A stretch of DNA of 54,332 bases from Prochlorococcus sp. MIT 0701 (GCF_000760295.1 NZ_JNBA01000037.1:1-54332); one strand, 5' to 3'. Counted from the first letter of the stretch, positions 28,424 to 38,190 are shown. Translations and numbers: made by a program. Notes: generated from the sequence alone by a model not told the origin.

Positions 28424-29338
28424 GTGGAAGCGTTTCTTGGGTTGCCAGCTCTCTTGCTAGTTGCCTTGCTGGGAAGTGGCAGTGTCAAAATCACAAGTGG
28501 TGGGCGCTCGCGCTTGGTGGAGCGGCTCGGCAAGTTCGATCGTGAACTGCAGCCTGGCCTTTCTTTTGTGCTCCCCATGGTTGAAAAGGTGGTCAGTTAC
28601 GAGTCGTTGAAGGAGAGGGTTTTGGATATTCCTCCGCAGCAATGCATCACTCGTGACAACGTGTCGATCGAGGTGGATGCGGTGGTGTATTGGCAGCTAC
28701 TTGAACACTCTCGTGCTTATTACTCGGTGGATAATCTGCAGGCGGCGATGGTGAATCTCGTTCTCACTCAGATCCGAGCCGAGATGGGCAAGCTTGACCT
28801 TGACCAGACATTTACCACCCGTACAGAAGTGAACGAATGCCTTCTTAAGGAGTTGGATGAGGCCACAGATCCCTGGGGGGTCAAAGTCACGCGAGTGGAA
28901 ATGCGCGACATTGTTCCATCGCGAGGGGTGCAGCAAGCAATGGAACAGCAGATGACAGCAGAGCGGGAAAAACGTGCTGCCATTCTTCGTTCCGAGGGCG
29001 AGAAAGAGGCTCAGCTCAATGAGGCTCGTGGTCAGGCTGAAGCCTTGGTATTAGATGCGCGCGCGCAGCAGGAAGCCCTGTTACTAGAAGCTGACGCCCA
29101 GGCAAAGCAGCAGGCAACCCTTGCTCGCGCCAAGGCGGAAGCCGCCCTGGAGATTGCTCGGGCTTTGGAGGCCAGTCCCAGAGCGGAGGAGGCTTTGAGG
29201 CTTTTGTTGGCTAAAGAATGGATGGCTATGGGCGAGCAGATGGCTGCTGCACCAGCAGGAAGTGTCTTGATGGTTGATCCTCAAAGCCCAGCTGCTTTGC
29301 TTTCGGCACTCAAGGCTTTTCAGAAATCAGATAGCTGA
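28424..29338 (+). CDS. SPFH/stomatin-like (band 7) protein
   Basis: 304 residues. An N-terminal membrane helix (LGLPALLLVALLGSGSVK) precedes the band-7 domain (RLVERLGKFDRELQPGLSFV, DNVSIEVDAVVYWQL, GVKVTRVEMRDIVPSRGVQ) and a long Ala/Glu-rich coiled coil (EKEAQLNEARGQAEALVL and onward). Stomatin-type proteins form large membrane oligomers and act with NfeD. The GTG start follows an AGGAAG ribosome site. Transcribed away from nfeD, with 111 nt of shared upstream DNA. Confidence 0.9.
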   Translation: MEAFLGLPALLLVALLGSGSVKITSGGRSRLVERLGKFDRELQPGLSFVLPMVEKVVSYESLKERVLDIPPQQCITRDNVSIEVDAVVYWQLLEHSRAYYSVDNLQAAMVNLVLTQIRAEMGKLDLDQTFTTRTEVNECLLKELDEATDPWGVKVTRVEMRDIVPSRGVQQAMEQQMTAEREKRAAILRSEGEKEAQLNEARGQAEALVLDARAQQEALLLEADAQAKQQATLARAKAEAALEIARALEASPRAEEALRLLLAKEWMAMGEQMAAAPAGSVLMVDPQSPAALLSALKAFQKSDS

Positions 29339-30202
29339 GTTTGCTATGGCTGTTAGCTAGCTGGTTTAGCTCTCAAGCACTCGGCTGGGTCAGGGTTATT
29401 GGTCATGCGGCTCAAAGGGTTGTGTTTGGTGAGTGTGAGTGCTGGTTGCCTTGAGTTTTAAGCAGAGCAGCCATCCCTTGCGCCTGAATTTAGATCCTGC
29501 AGCAGGGTTGGCTAGGGAACGTTGCTGCAGGATCTAAATCATGAGAAGCAACAAAAAACCCTTGCTGATGACGCCGGGCTTTGGTGATGGGGATTTCCCT
29601 CGTTAGTGGATCGTGAGGGGCCATCTACTCCCTCCTTGCCGAGAGCTCCCACCAGCTCCATATGTAGTAGTTGTTACCCGTAGTTGTGGCAAAAGAAGCG
29701 CCATCTGCAGTGTTTTTGCGCATGACAGATCCCTGAATAGTCACTACTCTCTTTGCGTGGCCGGGTGATGGGGATCAATCGGTTTCAGGAGAATTGAACC
29801 CTCGGGTTGTTTGCTGGGGGATTCTCTAGAGCCTCAATTGAGTTGGCTGAAGGCCGCAAAGCTGCTTTGTGGGTCTTAGCTCGCAGGATTTCTCGTCTCT
29901 GGTAGATGTTTTAAACATCGCTCTCAGCAGGAATGCGCTTCGCCTGGATGTTGGCCAAGGAACCGAGAACGATCGGGTGAACGGTGAGCAGGGAGTTGCG
30001 GTAAGTAGGGCCTGAAAATGCTGAGTTCCTCAAAACAAAGGGTTTCTAGGCTGTGTCAATACCGCTTGTGGGTTAATGCTAGACACCTCTCTGTTGAGAA
30101 GTGGACCGTGTATCAGGCAGTGGTGAAGGGATTGATCCACTTCTGGCAACGCCTGGGGCGATCGGAATTCCGCGTCGCCAACGTCTCCTTTGCTTGATTT
30201 AG
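29339..30202. other. Large intergenic region (864 bp)
   Basis: No convincing gene on either strand; the longest frames are short and lack ribosome sites. The region contains a perfect 17-bp inverted repeat at 29488-29539 (separate entry). I saw no tRNA-like fold and no known picocyanobacterial ncRNA motif that I can recognise. It may hold an unannotated small RNA or be decayed sequence. Confidence 0.5.
29488..29539. repeat. Perfect 17-bp inverted repeat
   Basis: Left arm 29488-29504 (ATTTAGATCCTGCAGCA) and right arm 29523-29539 (TGCTGCAGGATCTAAAT) are exact reverse complements around an 18-nt spacer. No T run follows on either side, so a classic terminator is unlikely. It could form a stable RNA hairpin or be a binding palindrome. 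Confidence 0.9.
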
Positions 30203-30487
30203 ATGGACGACCCCAAAAGAGACCTGGAAAAATTCCAGCAGGAGATTGATGAAGCACAGGCCAAGGTCCGCAAGGTCAGCGAAGGAGGCTCATCTGTGAT
30301 CAAGAAGCCCGCGAATCTGGATGTGGTTCTTGTGGTTGCCTGCGGACTTGGAGTGATTGCAGCTGGTGTGCACTTCGTTGGCCAGATGACCGCGCAGCAT
30401 CGTTTTGCGTTGATGACTGGGATGGGTGGCGCTGGAATTGGCTTGGTTGCAGGCTTCGCTATCGGGGCAAACCGCAAAGAATCCTGA
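30203..30487 (+). CDS. Small two-span membrane protein
   Basis: 94 residues: an acidic/basic amphipathic N-terminus (PKRDLEKFQQEIDEAQAKVR, coiled-coil-like), then two hydrophobic helices (LDVVLVVACGLGVIAAGVHF and MGGAGIGLVAGFAIGA). Function unknown. It precedes the yajQ-type gene by 89 nt on the same strand. A normal composition and clear topology make it likely real. Confidence 0.7.
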   Translation: MDDPKRDLEKFQQEIDEAQAKVRKVSEGGSSVIKKPANLDVVLVVACGLGVIAAGVHFVGQMTAQHRFALMTGMGGAGIGLVAGFAIGANRKES

Positions 30488-30576
30488 GTCTTTCGCTCAT
30501 ACGAGCAAGATCAGGCTGAGTTGGACCTGGTCTTGCTGAGATGTTGGGTAGGTTGAGCTCAGAACCGTTTCCAGAT

Positions 30577-31071
30577 ATGGCGACTTATTCCTTTGATGTT
30601 GTCTCGGACTTTGATCGTCAGGAGTTGGTGAATGCGTTGGATCAGGTCCGTAGGGATGTTGGACAGCGCTACGACCTTAAGGATTCAAATACTGAGATCG
30701 ATTTGACAGAGAGCGAAGTGTTGATCACTACTGCTAGCGATATGACGCTGCAGGCAGTGGAGGACGTGCTGCGAGCTAAGGCCACCAAACGCAACCTCTC
30801 GCTCAAAATCTTTGACTTTCAGACGCCGGAGGCGGTTGGTGGCAGCCGGGTGAAGCAGGTGGTGAAGCTGCGCAAGGGTTTAAGCCAGGAGATCGCCAAG
30901 AAGTTGAGTAAGTCTGTGCGCGATGAGCTCAAGAAGGTGACCGTGGCGATTCAAGGCGAGAGTTTGCGGATCACCGGCAAAAACAAGGATGATCTGCAAG
31001 CAGCGATTCAGTTAGTCAAAAGCAAGGAAGATGATTTAGATGTGCCACTTCAGTTTGAAAATTATCGATAA
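30577..31071 (+). CDS. YajQ family nucleotide-binding protein
   Basis: 164 residues of the YajQ/UPF0234 family, some members of which bind cyclic di-GMP. The start MATYSFDVVSDFDRQELVNA is diagnostic, with NALDQVRRDVGQRYDLKDSN, and the second half has KVTVAIQGESLRITGKNKDD and the C-terminal DVPLQFENYR. ATG 30577 is chosen because it begins the conserved sequence; the upstream ATG (30541) adds a 12-residue non-conserved leader. Confidence 0.92.
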   Translation: MATYSFDVVSDFDRQELVNALDQVRRDVGQRYDLKDSNTEIDLTESEVLITTASDMTLQAVEDVLRAKATKRNLSLKIFDFQTPEAVGGSRVKQVVKLRKGLSQEIAKKLSKSVRDELKKVTVAIQGESLRITGKNKDDLQAAIQLVKSKEDDLDVPLQFENYR

Positions 31072-31140
31072 CGAAATGCTCTTTTGAATGTTGCTGTGTG
31101 TATAGTAGTGGCAGCAAAATTCTTTGTTTAAGTATTAGAT

Positions 31141-32919
31141 ATGAATCATTCGCAGGGGCCGAAGATATTTAAGCAAGGCATAAGACTTGCGCTTGCTCTC
31201 GGCATGGCTTGTCTTATGGCTGAGAAGGCTATGGCCAACCAGCTTGGTAGTCAGAAATTTGGGATTAAGGAGTCTACAATTGAATCCATCCATGATGCTT
31301 TTAAAGAGAGAAAGATTGATTGTGAGCAATTGATTCAGAGGCATTTGTATCGGATAAAGAAATATAATTTTAGCCTCAAAAGAGGAGCTCCTCTGAATGC
31401 ATTTGTTGCACTTAATCCGAATGCAGTCAGGCAGGCAAAGGCTCTTGATAGGCATTTCAAACAAAGCAATAAATTGATTGGGCCTCTGCATTGCATCCCT
31501 ATTGCTGTTAAAGATAATATTGATACCGTTGACACTCCCTCCACTTCCGGATCGCTGGCTTTACTTGGCTCTCAGCCAATCAGTAATGCTTTTTTGGTGA
31601 ATCAATTAAGAGCAGCTGGCGGCATCATTATTGGTAAAGCCGCCATGGATGAATTGGCTTCCGGCGGGGAAGGGATTAGTGGCCGCAGCGGAAGGATTGG
31701 CAATGCTTATGACCCCAATCAAAACTCCGGTGGCTCAAGCGGAGGCTCTGCAGTTGCAGTGAGTGCGAACTTTGCTGTGTTGGGGATCGGCACGGACAAC
31801 AGTGGCTCGGTCAGAGTGCCTGCAGTCTTCAACGGGGTTTATGCCATTCGGCCAAGCACGGGTCTGATCAGTCATTCAGGAATTCTCCCGAGAGGCAACC
31901 TGGATGGAGTCGCTGGCGTGATGGCAAGGTCGATTCCTGATCTTGCTCTTGGCCTTGCTGCGATAGCAAACAGATCTGATCCAGATGATGATTTAACGAA
32001 ATCAGCACCGCGCACAGATTCCTATGTAAATAATTTAAAAAATGCTGCCCTTGATGGAAGGCGAATTGGCGTGATTCGCAGTGTTGCAGGCAATGAGGTC
32101 TTTGACGCCACCGACAAGACTTCAATGGCTATATTCAATCAGGTCAAAGCCAGGCTTGAGAGAAAGGGTGCATCACTTGTGGACATCAATCTGCCCTTAT
32201 TCGACTCGAACAGAGCTGATAATATGGCGGGCGAGGTGGAAGATATTGATCAATACCTAGGTTCTTTTGTATCGACCAGAAGGAGCCTTCAGGACATATG
32301 TTTATCTGGTCGCACACGGCTAGGCGAGAAAGCCTGCATAGGGTATATGGAAAGCATTGCTCCAAAGTACAGCGATCGATACTATTCTGCGTTAAAGACT
32401 TTTGAGAAGAACAAAAACTATCTAGAGGGATTGATGCGAGAAGATGGCATTGATGCTTTGCTGATGCCTCTCAGCTCCTGGCAACCCCCAAGCTATTACG
32501 ATGATATGTATCGCACAGCCACAACGGAATCGCCGGTTGCATCAAACTCCGGATTGCCGGCAATTGCTTTGATTGCTGGTTGGACATCGGCAACTCCAGC
32601 AATGCCTATCGGCTTTGAGTTGATTGGTTTTCAATATGGAGAGGGGGATTTGATCGGCCTTGCGCAGGCTTATTCTTCTGGTCTTCCAGGCAGGCCTTTG
32701 CCTGAATTGAACCCAGGCAACAATGACTTTCCTTTCGAGGATATTTGTGTTCAAGGAATCAATTACTTTATTACTCAGACTGGTTGGCATAGTTATAAGC
32801 AGTTCTTAAAGGATGCTAATGGTCAGAATATTGAGCCAGCTGCTTATCAAAGGTTTTTTGAGCAGCAAACGCAAAAATTCGCTCAGGCAAATCAACAGTC
32901 TGTCCAAGCTTGTGAATAA
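31141..32919 (+). CDS. Exported amidase-signature family amidase
   Basis: 592 residues. A signal peptide (about residues 1-32: basic start, then LALALGMACLM and cleavage near AMA) implies export. The amidase-signature core has Lys124 in VKDNIDTV, cis-Ser199 in NSGGSSGGS, and nucleophile Ser223 in GTDNSGSVRVP, the complete Ser-cisSer-Lys triad. It hydrolyses an amide of unknown substrate; GatA is cytoplasmic, so this is not the tRNA-dependent enzyme. The gene is AT-richer than neighbours, has two Cys pairs near the C-terminus, and is followed by a hairpin terminator at 33000. Possibly acquired. Confidence 0.88.
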   Translation: MNHSQGPKIFKQGIRLALALGMACLMAEKAMANQLGSQKFGIKESTIESIHDAFKERKIDCEQLIQRHLYRIKKYNFSLKRGAPLNAFVALNPNAVRQAKALDRHFKQSNKLIGPLHCIPIAVKDNIDTVDTPSTSGSLALLGSQPISNAFLVNQLRAAGGIIIGKAAMDELASGGEGISGRSGRIGNAYDPNQNSGGSSGGSAVAVSANFAVLGIGTDNSGSVRVPAVFNGVYAIRPSTGLISHSGILPRGNLDGVAGVMARSIPDLALGLAAIANRSDPDDDLTKSAPRTDSYVNNLKNAALDGRRIGVIRSVAGNEVFDATDKTSMAIFNQVKARLERKGASLVDINLPLFDSNRADNMAGEVEDIDQYLGSFVSTRRSLQDICLSGRTRLGEKACIGYMESIAPKYSDRYYSALKTFEKNKNYLEGLMREDGIDALLMPLSSWQPPSYYDDMYRTATTESPVASNSGLPAIALIAGWTSATPAMPIGFELIGFQYGEGDLIGLAQAYSSGLPGRPLPELNPGNNDFPFEDICVQGINYFITQTGWHSYKQFLKDANGQNIEPAAYQRFFEQQTQKFAQANQQSVQACE

Positions 32920-32999
32920 CTGCTCTGCTTATCCAGCTTTTTCCTGTTCTTGAGAGGCTTCTTCTGCTCCGCAAAGACAGGCAGAATTAGGGCTTGCTA

Positions 33000-33030
33000 A
33001 AAAGCGTGAGTTAATTCAACTCTCGCTTTT
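33000..33030. terminator. Rho-independent terminator downstream of amidase gene
   Basis: AAAAGCG-T-GAGTT, loop AATTC, AACTC-T-CGCTTTT followed by AAATTTTT: a 12-bp stem with one mismatch, flanked by A and T runs, so usable in either direction. Confidence 0.8.
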
Positions 33031-33083
33031 AAATTTTTACTTCTAGATGTAGCACCTTGGCTTAGCTCGCTTGTATTTGCGCA

Positions 33084-33107
33084 AGAGAGCTGTAAGAACA
33101 GCTCTCT
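33084..33107 (-). terminator. Hairpin downstream of hemL
   Basis: AGAGAGCTGT, loop AAGA, ACAGCTCTCT: a perfect 10-bp stem placed 15 nt past the hemL stop. There is no long T run on the minus-strand side, so termination efficiency is uncertain; it may instead protect the mRNA 3' end. Confidence 0.55.
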
Positions 33108-33122
33108 ATTCTCGTTGTCTGT

Positions 33123-34424
33123 TCACGCCACTGCTGCAAAACTCTCGCGGAATGCCTTCAGGGTGGTTTCGATGTCTGCTTCGGAGTGAGCAAGGGATGT
33201 GAAGCCTGCTTCGAAGGCACTGGGGGCTAGGTAGATGCCCCTTTCGAGCATGGCCCGATGCAGCTTGCCGAAGAGTTCGGTATCGGTTGCTTTGGCATCT
33301 TCGAAATTCCGTACTGGGCCTTCGCAAAGGAAGAAGCCGAACATGGCACCGATACTGCTTCCAGTAATAGGAACCTCTGCTGCTTTGGCTGCTTCGAGAA
33401 TGCCGTTAATTAAGCGCTCCGTTGTGCTTTCTAGGCGCTCATAGGTGCCTTCTTGCTTGAGTAGTTCAAGGGTCTTGATGCCAGCCGTCATGGCCAGTGG
33501 GTTGCCACTCAGCGTGCCGGCTTGGTACATGGGGCCTGCGGGAGCGACCATCTCCATGATCTCGACTCTGCCGCCATAAGCACCAACGGGGAGCCCACCA
33601 CCGATCACTTTTCCCATGGTGGTTAGATCAGGCGTGACGCCAAAACGGGCCTGAGCACCTCCGTAGCTGATACGGAAACCACTCATGACTTCATCAAACA
33701 CAAGCAAGGCGCCATGTTCACGGGTGAGTTCTCGTAAACCTTCCAGGAAACCAGGCTCTGGAGTAATGAATCCGGCATTTCCTACGACCGGCTCAAGGAT
33801 TACCCCGCTGATTGCGTCAGGATTCTCGGCAAACAGCTCTTTGACTGCCTCGAGATCGTTGTAGGGCGCAGTGAGGGTGTTACTGGTGGTGCTGCGGGGA
33901 ACCCCTGGTGAGTCGGGTAGACCAAGAGTTGCCACCCCGGATCCAGCTTTCACCAAAAACATGTCGGCGTGGCCGTGATAGCAGCCTTCGAATTTGATGA
34001 GCTTGTCGCGGCCAGTGAATGCCCGCATCAGCCGCAGCACAGACATGCAGGCCTCAGTGCCGCTATTCACAAAACGGACCATCTCGACGCTGGGCACGGC
34101 GTCGATCACCATTTCGGCTAGTTGATTCTCTAGCTCACATGGGGCACCAAAGCTTGTGCCCTTTTCAAGCGCATCTTGTAGAGCAGCGATGACTTCTGGG
34201 TGGGCATGGCCGCAGATTGCGGGCCCCCAGCTGCCGATGTAGTCGATGAAGCGATTGCCATCGACGTCCCAGGCGTAGGCACCCTTTACGCGGTCAAACA
34301 CGATCGGTTGACCGCCTACGGAGCGGAATGCTCGCACTGGAGAACTAACGCCACCAGGCATTAAGCGCTGGGCGGCGCTGAAAATCGCCTGGGAGCGGCT
34401 GGTGTTCAAGGCTGAAGCTGTCAC
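33123..34424 (-). CDS. hemL: Glutamate-1-semialdehyde 2,1-aminomutase
   Basis: About 433 residues, PLP enzyme making 5-aminolevulinate for chlorophyll, haem and cobalamin. Marks: [20 protein letters not shown] at the N-terminus, [20 protein letters not shown], the region [59 protein letters not shown], and the PLP Lys in [19 protein letters not shown]. The start is likely the GTG at 34424; a TTG at 34439 is also possible. Upstream DNA overlaps the untranslated leader of the divergent oxidase gene. Confidence 0.95.
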   Translation of the reverse strand: MTASALNTSRSQAIFSAAQRLMPGGVSSPVRAFRSVGGQPIVFDRVKGAYAWDVDGNRFIDYIGSWGPAICGHAHPEVIAALQDALEKGTSFGAPCELENQLAEMVIDAVPSVEMVRFVNSGTEACMSVLRLMRAFTGRDKLIKFEGCYHGHADMFLVKAGSGVATLGLPDSPGVPRSTTSNTLTAPYNDLEAVKELFAENPDAISGVILEPVVGNAGFITPEPGFLEGLRELTREHGALLVFDEVMSGFRISYGGAQARFGVTPDLTTMGKVIGGGLPVGAYGGRVEIMEMVAPAGPMYQAGTLSGNPLAMTAGIKTLELLKQEGTYERLESTTERLINGILEAAKAAEVPITGSSIGAMFGFFLCEGPVRNFEDAKATDTELFGKLHRAMLERGIYLAPSAFEAGFTSLAHSEADIETTLKAFRESFAAVA

Positions 34425-34557
34425 AGGGACCGAAGCCAAGTGGCTGATACGAACCGTTCGCCATCTTGACCCAAAACGGTCAGAAGCGGCTGAACTGTGT
34501 CAGGCCATCCGTTTACTTCTGGGTTTGCTGCCTAGGTTGTTGGACAGATGCGCGGGC

Positions 34558-36033
34558 ATGGTGTCCCACGACTGGACTGCTCTAGACAGGGACTTAAGGC
34601 AATTTTTGCCGAAGAAGTCGGTGGTCTCCAAGCGGCAAGAGTTGCTCGTTTACGACTGTGACGGGTTAACCATCGATCGTCATTGTCCTCCTTTGGCAGT
34701 GTTGCCCGAGACCACTGAGGAGGTGTCTCAGATCTTGACTTGTTGTCATCGCTATGGCATCCCTTTTGTCGCTAGGGGTAGTGGCACTGGGCTCTCGGGA
34801 GGTGCATTAGTGGAGCAAGAGGCGCTGTTGGTGGTGACCAGTCGCATGCGCAGGATCCTTTCGATGGACCTTGATAACCACACCATTACGGTGCAGCCAG
34901 GAGTGATCAATAGTTGGGTGACTCGGGCGGTCGCTGGGGAAGGGTTTTATTACGCCCCTGATCCTTCCAGCCAGGTGGTGTGCAGCATCGGCGGCAATGT
35001 GGCCGAGAACTCCGGTGGTGTGCACTGCCTCAAATATGGCGTCACCAGTAATCATGTTCTGGGGCTTGAAGTAGTGCTTGCTGATGGCACGGTGACCATT
35101 CTCGGTGGTGGACTGTCGGAGCATGCGGAGCTCGACCTGCGTGGGGCATTTATTGGCAGCGAAGGCACCCTGGGGATCGCCACAGCCATCACTCTGCGGC
35201 TATTGCGGGCGCCGCAACATGTGACTGTGCTGCTCGCAGATTTCCCCACCATGGAGTCTGCTGGCGAGGCGGTCTGTCAGGTCACCGCCGCCGGAGTTTT
35301 ACCTGCGGGTATGGAGATCATGGACAACTTCATGATTAATGCAGTCAATGATCTGTTTGGCTTCGACGAATACCCTCGTGATGCTGCAGCTGTGCTGCTG
35401 ATCGAGCTCGATGGTCAGGCGGCGGAAGTCACTGTGGCCGCAGACCAGGCCAGTCGACTTTGTAGCAAGGCAGGAGCTAGGACCATTCGTCGTGCAGAAG
35501 AGGCTGCTGACCGTGCCTTGCTTTGGAAGGGGCGTAAGTCAGCATTTGCTGCGGTTGGGCAGATTTCACCCACCTATTACGTGCAGGACGGCGTCGTGCC
35601 ACGCAGCACTTTGCCGAGGGTGCTAACGGCAATAGAGAGGCTTAGTCGGGAGTATGAGTTGCCGGTGGCCAATGTTTTTCATGCTGGCGATGGCAATTTG
35701 CATCCTTTAATCCTCTACAACGCAGACACGCCTGATGTGGAGTCTCGTGTTCGGGATCTCGGGTCAGCCATTCTGCGTGAGTGTCTTGATGTTGGCGGCA
35801 GCATCACTGGTGAACATGGGGTTGGGGCAGATAAGCGCTGTTATCTCGATTGGATGTTTGCAGCGGATGATCTGTCCACAATGAAACTGCTACGAAGAGC
35901 CTTCGATCCAGATGGACGGGCCAATCCTGACAAAATTTTCCCCACTCCAAAAAGCTGTGGTGAATCAGCTCGGCGCCAGGTCATCTTGACTTCAGAAGGT
36001 CTTGAGATGCCTTCAGAAGCCAAGGCATTCTGA
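34558..36033 (+). CDS. glcD: FAD-linked oxidase, glycolate oxidase GlcD-like
   Basis: 491 residues. An N-terminal FAD_binding_4 domain (VARGSGTGLSGGALVEQEA, YAPDPSSQVVCSIGGNVAEN, GSEGTLGIATAITLRLL) and a C-terminal FAD-oxidase domain (NVFHAGDGNLHPLILYN, GGSITGEHGVGADKRCYLDW) match the GlcD/D-lactate dehydrogenase family. In cyanobacteria such enzymes oxidise glycolate in photorespiration. ATG 34558 starts just before conserved text; the frame is open to 34402 but would overlap hemL. No glcE/glcF gene is adjacent here. Confidence 0.88.
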   Translation: MVSHDWTALDRDLRQFLPKKSVVSKRQELLVYDCDGLTIDRHCPPLAVLPETTEEVSQILTCCHRYGIPFVARGSGTGLSGGALVEQEALLVVTSRMRRILSMDLDNHTITVQPGVINSWVTRAVAGEGFYYAPDPSSQVVCSIGGNVAENSGGVHCLKYGVTSNHVLGLEVVLADGTVTILGGGLSEHAELDLRGAFIGSEGTLGIATAITLRLLRAPQHVTVLLADFPTMESAGEAVCQVTAAGVLPAGMEIMDNFMINAVNDLFGFDEYPRDAAAVLLIELDGQAAEVTVAADQASRLCSKAGARTIRRAEEAADRALLWKGRKSAFAAVGQISPTYYVQDGVVPRSTLPRVLTAIERLSREYELPVANVFHAGDGNLHPLILYNADTPDVESRVRDLGSAILRECLDVGGSITGEHGVGADKRCYLDWMFAADDLSTMKLLRRAFDPDGRANPDKIFPTPKSCGESARRQVILTSEGLEMPSEAKAF

Positions 36034-36087
36034 CTGCTCCGGAGGTGAATCCTTGACTGCGATTAATGCGTTAAATAGCCATGTCAT

Positions 36088-36927
36088 TCAATTGCTGAAC
36101 AGTTCCGACATCTCCTCATCGTCATCAGTTGGAGGCCAGTTGAGATCTACGGTTACCGGGGCATGATCACTAGGCTTTTCATGGCCCCTTAGATGTTTGT
36201 GGATCAGACAGCTTCTGGCCTGACTGAGAAGCTCATCGCATAGGTAGATGTGATCAATACGCCAACCCTGATCACGGTCCCAGGCACCACTTCGATAGTC
36301 CCACCAGCTCCAATGGTTGGCATCTGGTTCGAACACGCGGAACACGTCGTGGAGTCGTTCTCCTAGAACGTTTAGAAGAGCCTCTCTTTCAAGCTCGCTA
36401 GCCATAATCCCTCCCGTTAGTCGTTCGGGATGATGAATGTCTCTTGCTTCCAAGGCGATATTGAAATCCCCAACGAGGCAGAGGGGTTCATCCCGTTTCG
36501 CTTGTGCACTCAGATAGCGGTTTAGGCAGCTCAGCCATTCGAGTTTGTAGGGGTATTTCTCCGATCTCAGATCGGAACCGTTGGGAACGTAGACATTGAC
36601 GATACGAATGTTGTTAACGAGCGCGCTGATGACGCGCTTTTGCTCTCCCAGTTGCAAGGCTTCGGCATCCTCTGGGAGCTCACCAGTGAAGCCCCGGCGC
36701 ACATCTTCGAGAGGTTGACGGCTAACGATTGCAACGCCGTTGTAGGCCTTCTGTCCGTGAAAGTGCACCTGATAGCCCTGAGCTTCAAAGACCTCGTGAG
36801 GGAAAAGCGGATCGTCCACTTTGGTCTCCTGGAGGCAAAGCAGATCGGGTTGTGCATCCTGTAGCCAAGCTTGCACCTGATCAAGGCGGGTGCGAATTGA
36901 GTTGACGTTCCAGGTAGCGATCTGCAC
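36088..36927 (-). CDS. xth: Exodeoxyribonuclease III / AP endonuclease
   Basis: 279 residues. Cuts abasic sites and trims 3' ends in base-excision repair. The EEP-fold motifs are all present: TWNVNSIRTRL, CLQETKVDD (metal Glu), YVPNGSDL, GDFNIALEARDIH (Asp/Asn), WRIDHIYLCD and PSDHAPVTVDL (catalytic His). Length is typical. It is divergent from the exported small protein at 36947, with 19 nt between their start codons, so the promoter regions must interleave. Confidence 0.95.
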   Translation of the reverse strand: MQIATWNVNSIRTRLDQVQAWLQDAQPDLLCLQETKVDDPLFPHEVFEAQGYQVHFHGQKAYNGVAIVSRQPLEDVRRGFTGELPEDAEALQLGEQKRVISALVNNIRIVNVYVPNGSDLRSEKYPYKLEWLSCLNRYLSAQAKRDEPLCLVGDFNIALEARDIHHPERLTGGIMASELEREALLNVLGERLHDVFRVFEPDANHWSWWDYRSGAWDRDQGWRIDHIYLCDELLSQARSCLIHKHLRGHEKPSDHAPVTVDLNWPPTDDDEEMSELFSN

Positions 36928-36946
36928 AGGTCATGGAAATCTGACC

Positions 36947-37324
36947 ATGACAATTAGCATTAGCCTTACTGAACTTGGGGATGAGTCATTGATCAACCGA
37001 GCCCCCTTAGGTCTTAATCCCTTGTGCAAGCTTGGCTTGGCTGCACTGCCAATTGCCTTGCTCAGCCTGACAACAGTTGTCGATCGTGCTGAAGCACAGC
37101 TTTCAGGTGACTATCAGACACCTCAGGAGCGTGATCTCTACAACACCGTTCCGGGGAACAACGACAACGGAACGATTCTCGATGCCACCAATCCGATGGA
37201 CCTTATGAATCGTTTGCGAAGGTCCACAGCAATGGACGATGCCACAGATCCTTCTGATGCAATCGATGCAGCGCTCAAGGCCCTGGAATTGCAGGGTTCT
37301 GAGGCTTCGGCGAATCAGCCCTGA
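36947..37324 (+). CDS. Hypothetical exported protein
   Basis: 125 residues starting MTISISLTELGDESLINRAP. A hydrophobic segment (LGLAALPIALLSLTTVVDRA, about residues 30-49) looks like a signal peptide with cleavage near AEA. The mature part is acidic and rich in Asp/Asn/Ala (YNTVPGNNDNGTILDATNPM, TDPSDAIDAALKALELQ). No domain known. The last 50 nt overlap the 3' end of the convergent TPR gene. Confidence 0.65.
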   Translation: MTISISLTELGDESLINRAPLGLNPLCKLGLAALPIALLSLTTVVDRAEAQLSGDYQTPQERDLYNTVPGNNDNGTILDATNPMDLMNRLRRSTAMDDATDPSDAIDAALKALELQGSEASANQP

Positions 37325-38114
37325 AGACAGTGTTTGAACCTTTTGTACGGATTGAATTAAGCCTCCACTGACTAGCCAGGCCATCAATCAGGGGATCGGC
37401 TTCGCCTGGTTTTTTACGGCGTTCTCTAGCTTCTTGAAGCAGAGTTTGTGCTTGCTGGTCTTGGCCTTGCTCCTGCAGCATGAGAGCAAGAGCGAGCAAG
37501 GGACGTGCATCTGTTGGTGACTCACTAGATAGAACGCGGTAGAGCGCAGCGGCAGCCTTGGTTTGTCCTGTCTGGCGCTGCAAATCTGCTAGTAGAAGCC
37601 CTATGGGTATGCGCTTGCCTTTCGTTTTGGACTCAAATCTCTTTTTGAGTTCAGCAACGGCTGCTGTTCCTCTACCGGCCTCTAGGTCAAGCAAGATCTT
37701 CAGTTGCAGGACCTCGAGGTTGTGAGGCTGGATGGTCATTAGCTGGTTGATGTCCTCCCGGGCTCCATCGCGATCTCCCTGTTCCCGCTTTAGTTCAGCG
37801 AGCATCAACTTCCATAACCAGGTTTTTGGCTGCCTGGCCATTAGCAGTTCAATCTGGGTGATTGCCTCCTCGCTACGGCCTAGGACCAGCAATCGCTCCA
37901 GCAGCTTCTGCTGTTCTTCTGTGTTCAGATCACCATTATTTTGTTGATCTAGCAGATCTTTCACCTGCCGATTGAGGATCTCCCGATTGCCTAGAGCTCT
38001 TGACTCAGGTGCGATCAATTGCGCTCCAAACCAGGCCAGTGCTGAAGCGGTCATGAGCCCAGTGATCAGAAGGATCATCCCGCGGGAGGGCAGAATCCTT
38101 TCGGGCTTAAGCAC
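37275..38114 (-). CDS. Membrane-anchored TPR protein
   Basis: 279 residues. A basic N-terminus and one hydrophobic span (MILLITGLMTASALAWFGAQ) anchor the protein; the remainder is helical with tetratricopeptide-type repeats (GRSEEAITQIELLMARQPKT, GDRDGAREDINQLMTIQPHN, GQTKAAAALYRVLSSESPTD, GQDQQAQTLLQEARERRKKP). It resembles CcmH/NrfG-like or general scaffold proteins, but no cytochrome-biogenesis partner is near. The C-terminal tail is Pro-rich. Confidence 0.8.
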   Translation of the reverse strand: MLKPERILPSRGMILLITGLMTASALAWFGAQLIAPESRALGNREILNRQVKDLLDQQNNGDLNTEEQQKLLERLLVLGRSEEAITQIELLMARQPKTWLWKLMLAELKREQGDRDGAREDINQLMTIQPHNLEVLQLKILLDLEAGRGTAAVAELKKRFESKTKGKRIPIGLLLADLQRQTGQTKAAAALYRVLSSESPTDARPLLALALMLQEQGQDQQAQTLLQEARERRKKPGEADPLIDGLASQWRLNSIRTKGSNTVFRADSPKPQNPAIPGP

Positions 38115-38190
38115 TTCAGCGAGCAGAAAATTACCTGGTCAGTCTGGGACGGTTCACGAATGCTGGCTAGATTTCCAATTGGGCCAGTGG

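Noticed and set aside
29572..29640. Short GC-rich palindromic bits (CCGGGC, GGGGATTTCCC) in the large gap considered as terminators
   Set aside because: Stems are too short or lack T runs.
30030..30257. 75-codon minus-strand frame before the two-span membrane gene
   Set aside because: It overlaps the start of the more credible plus-strand gene and has no recognisable pattern.
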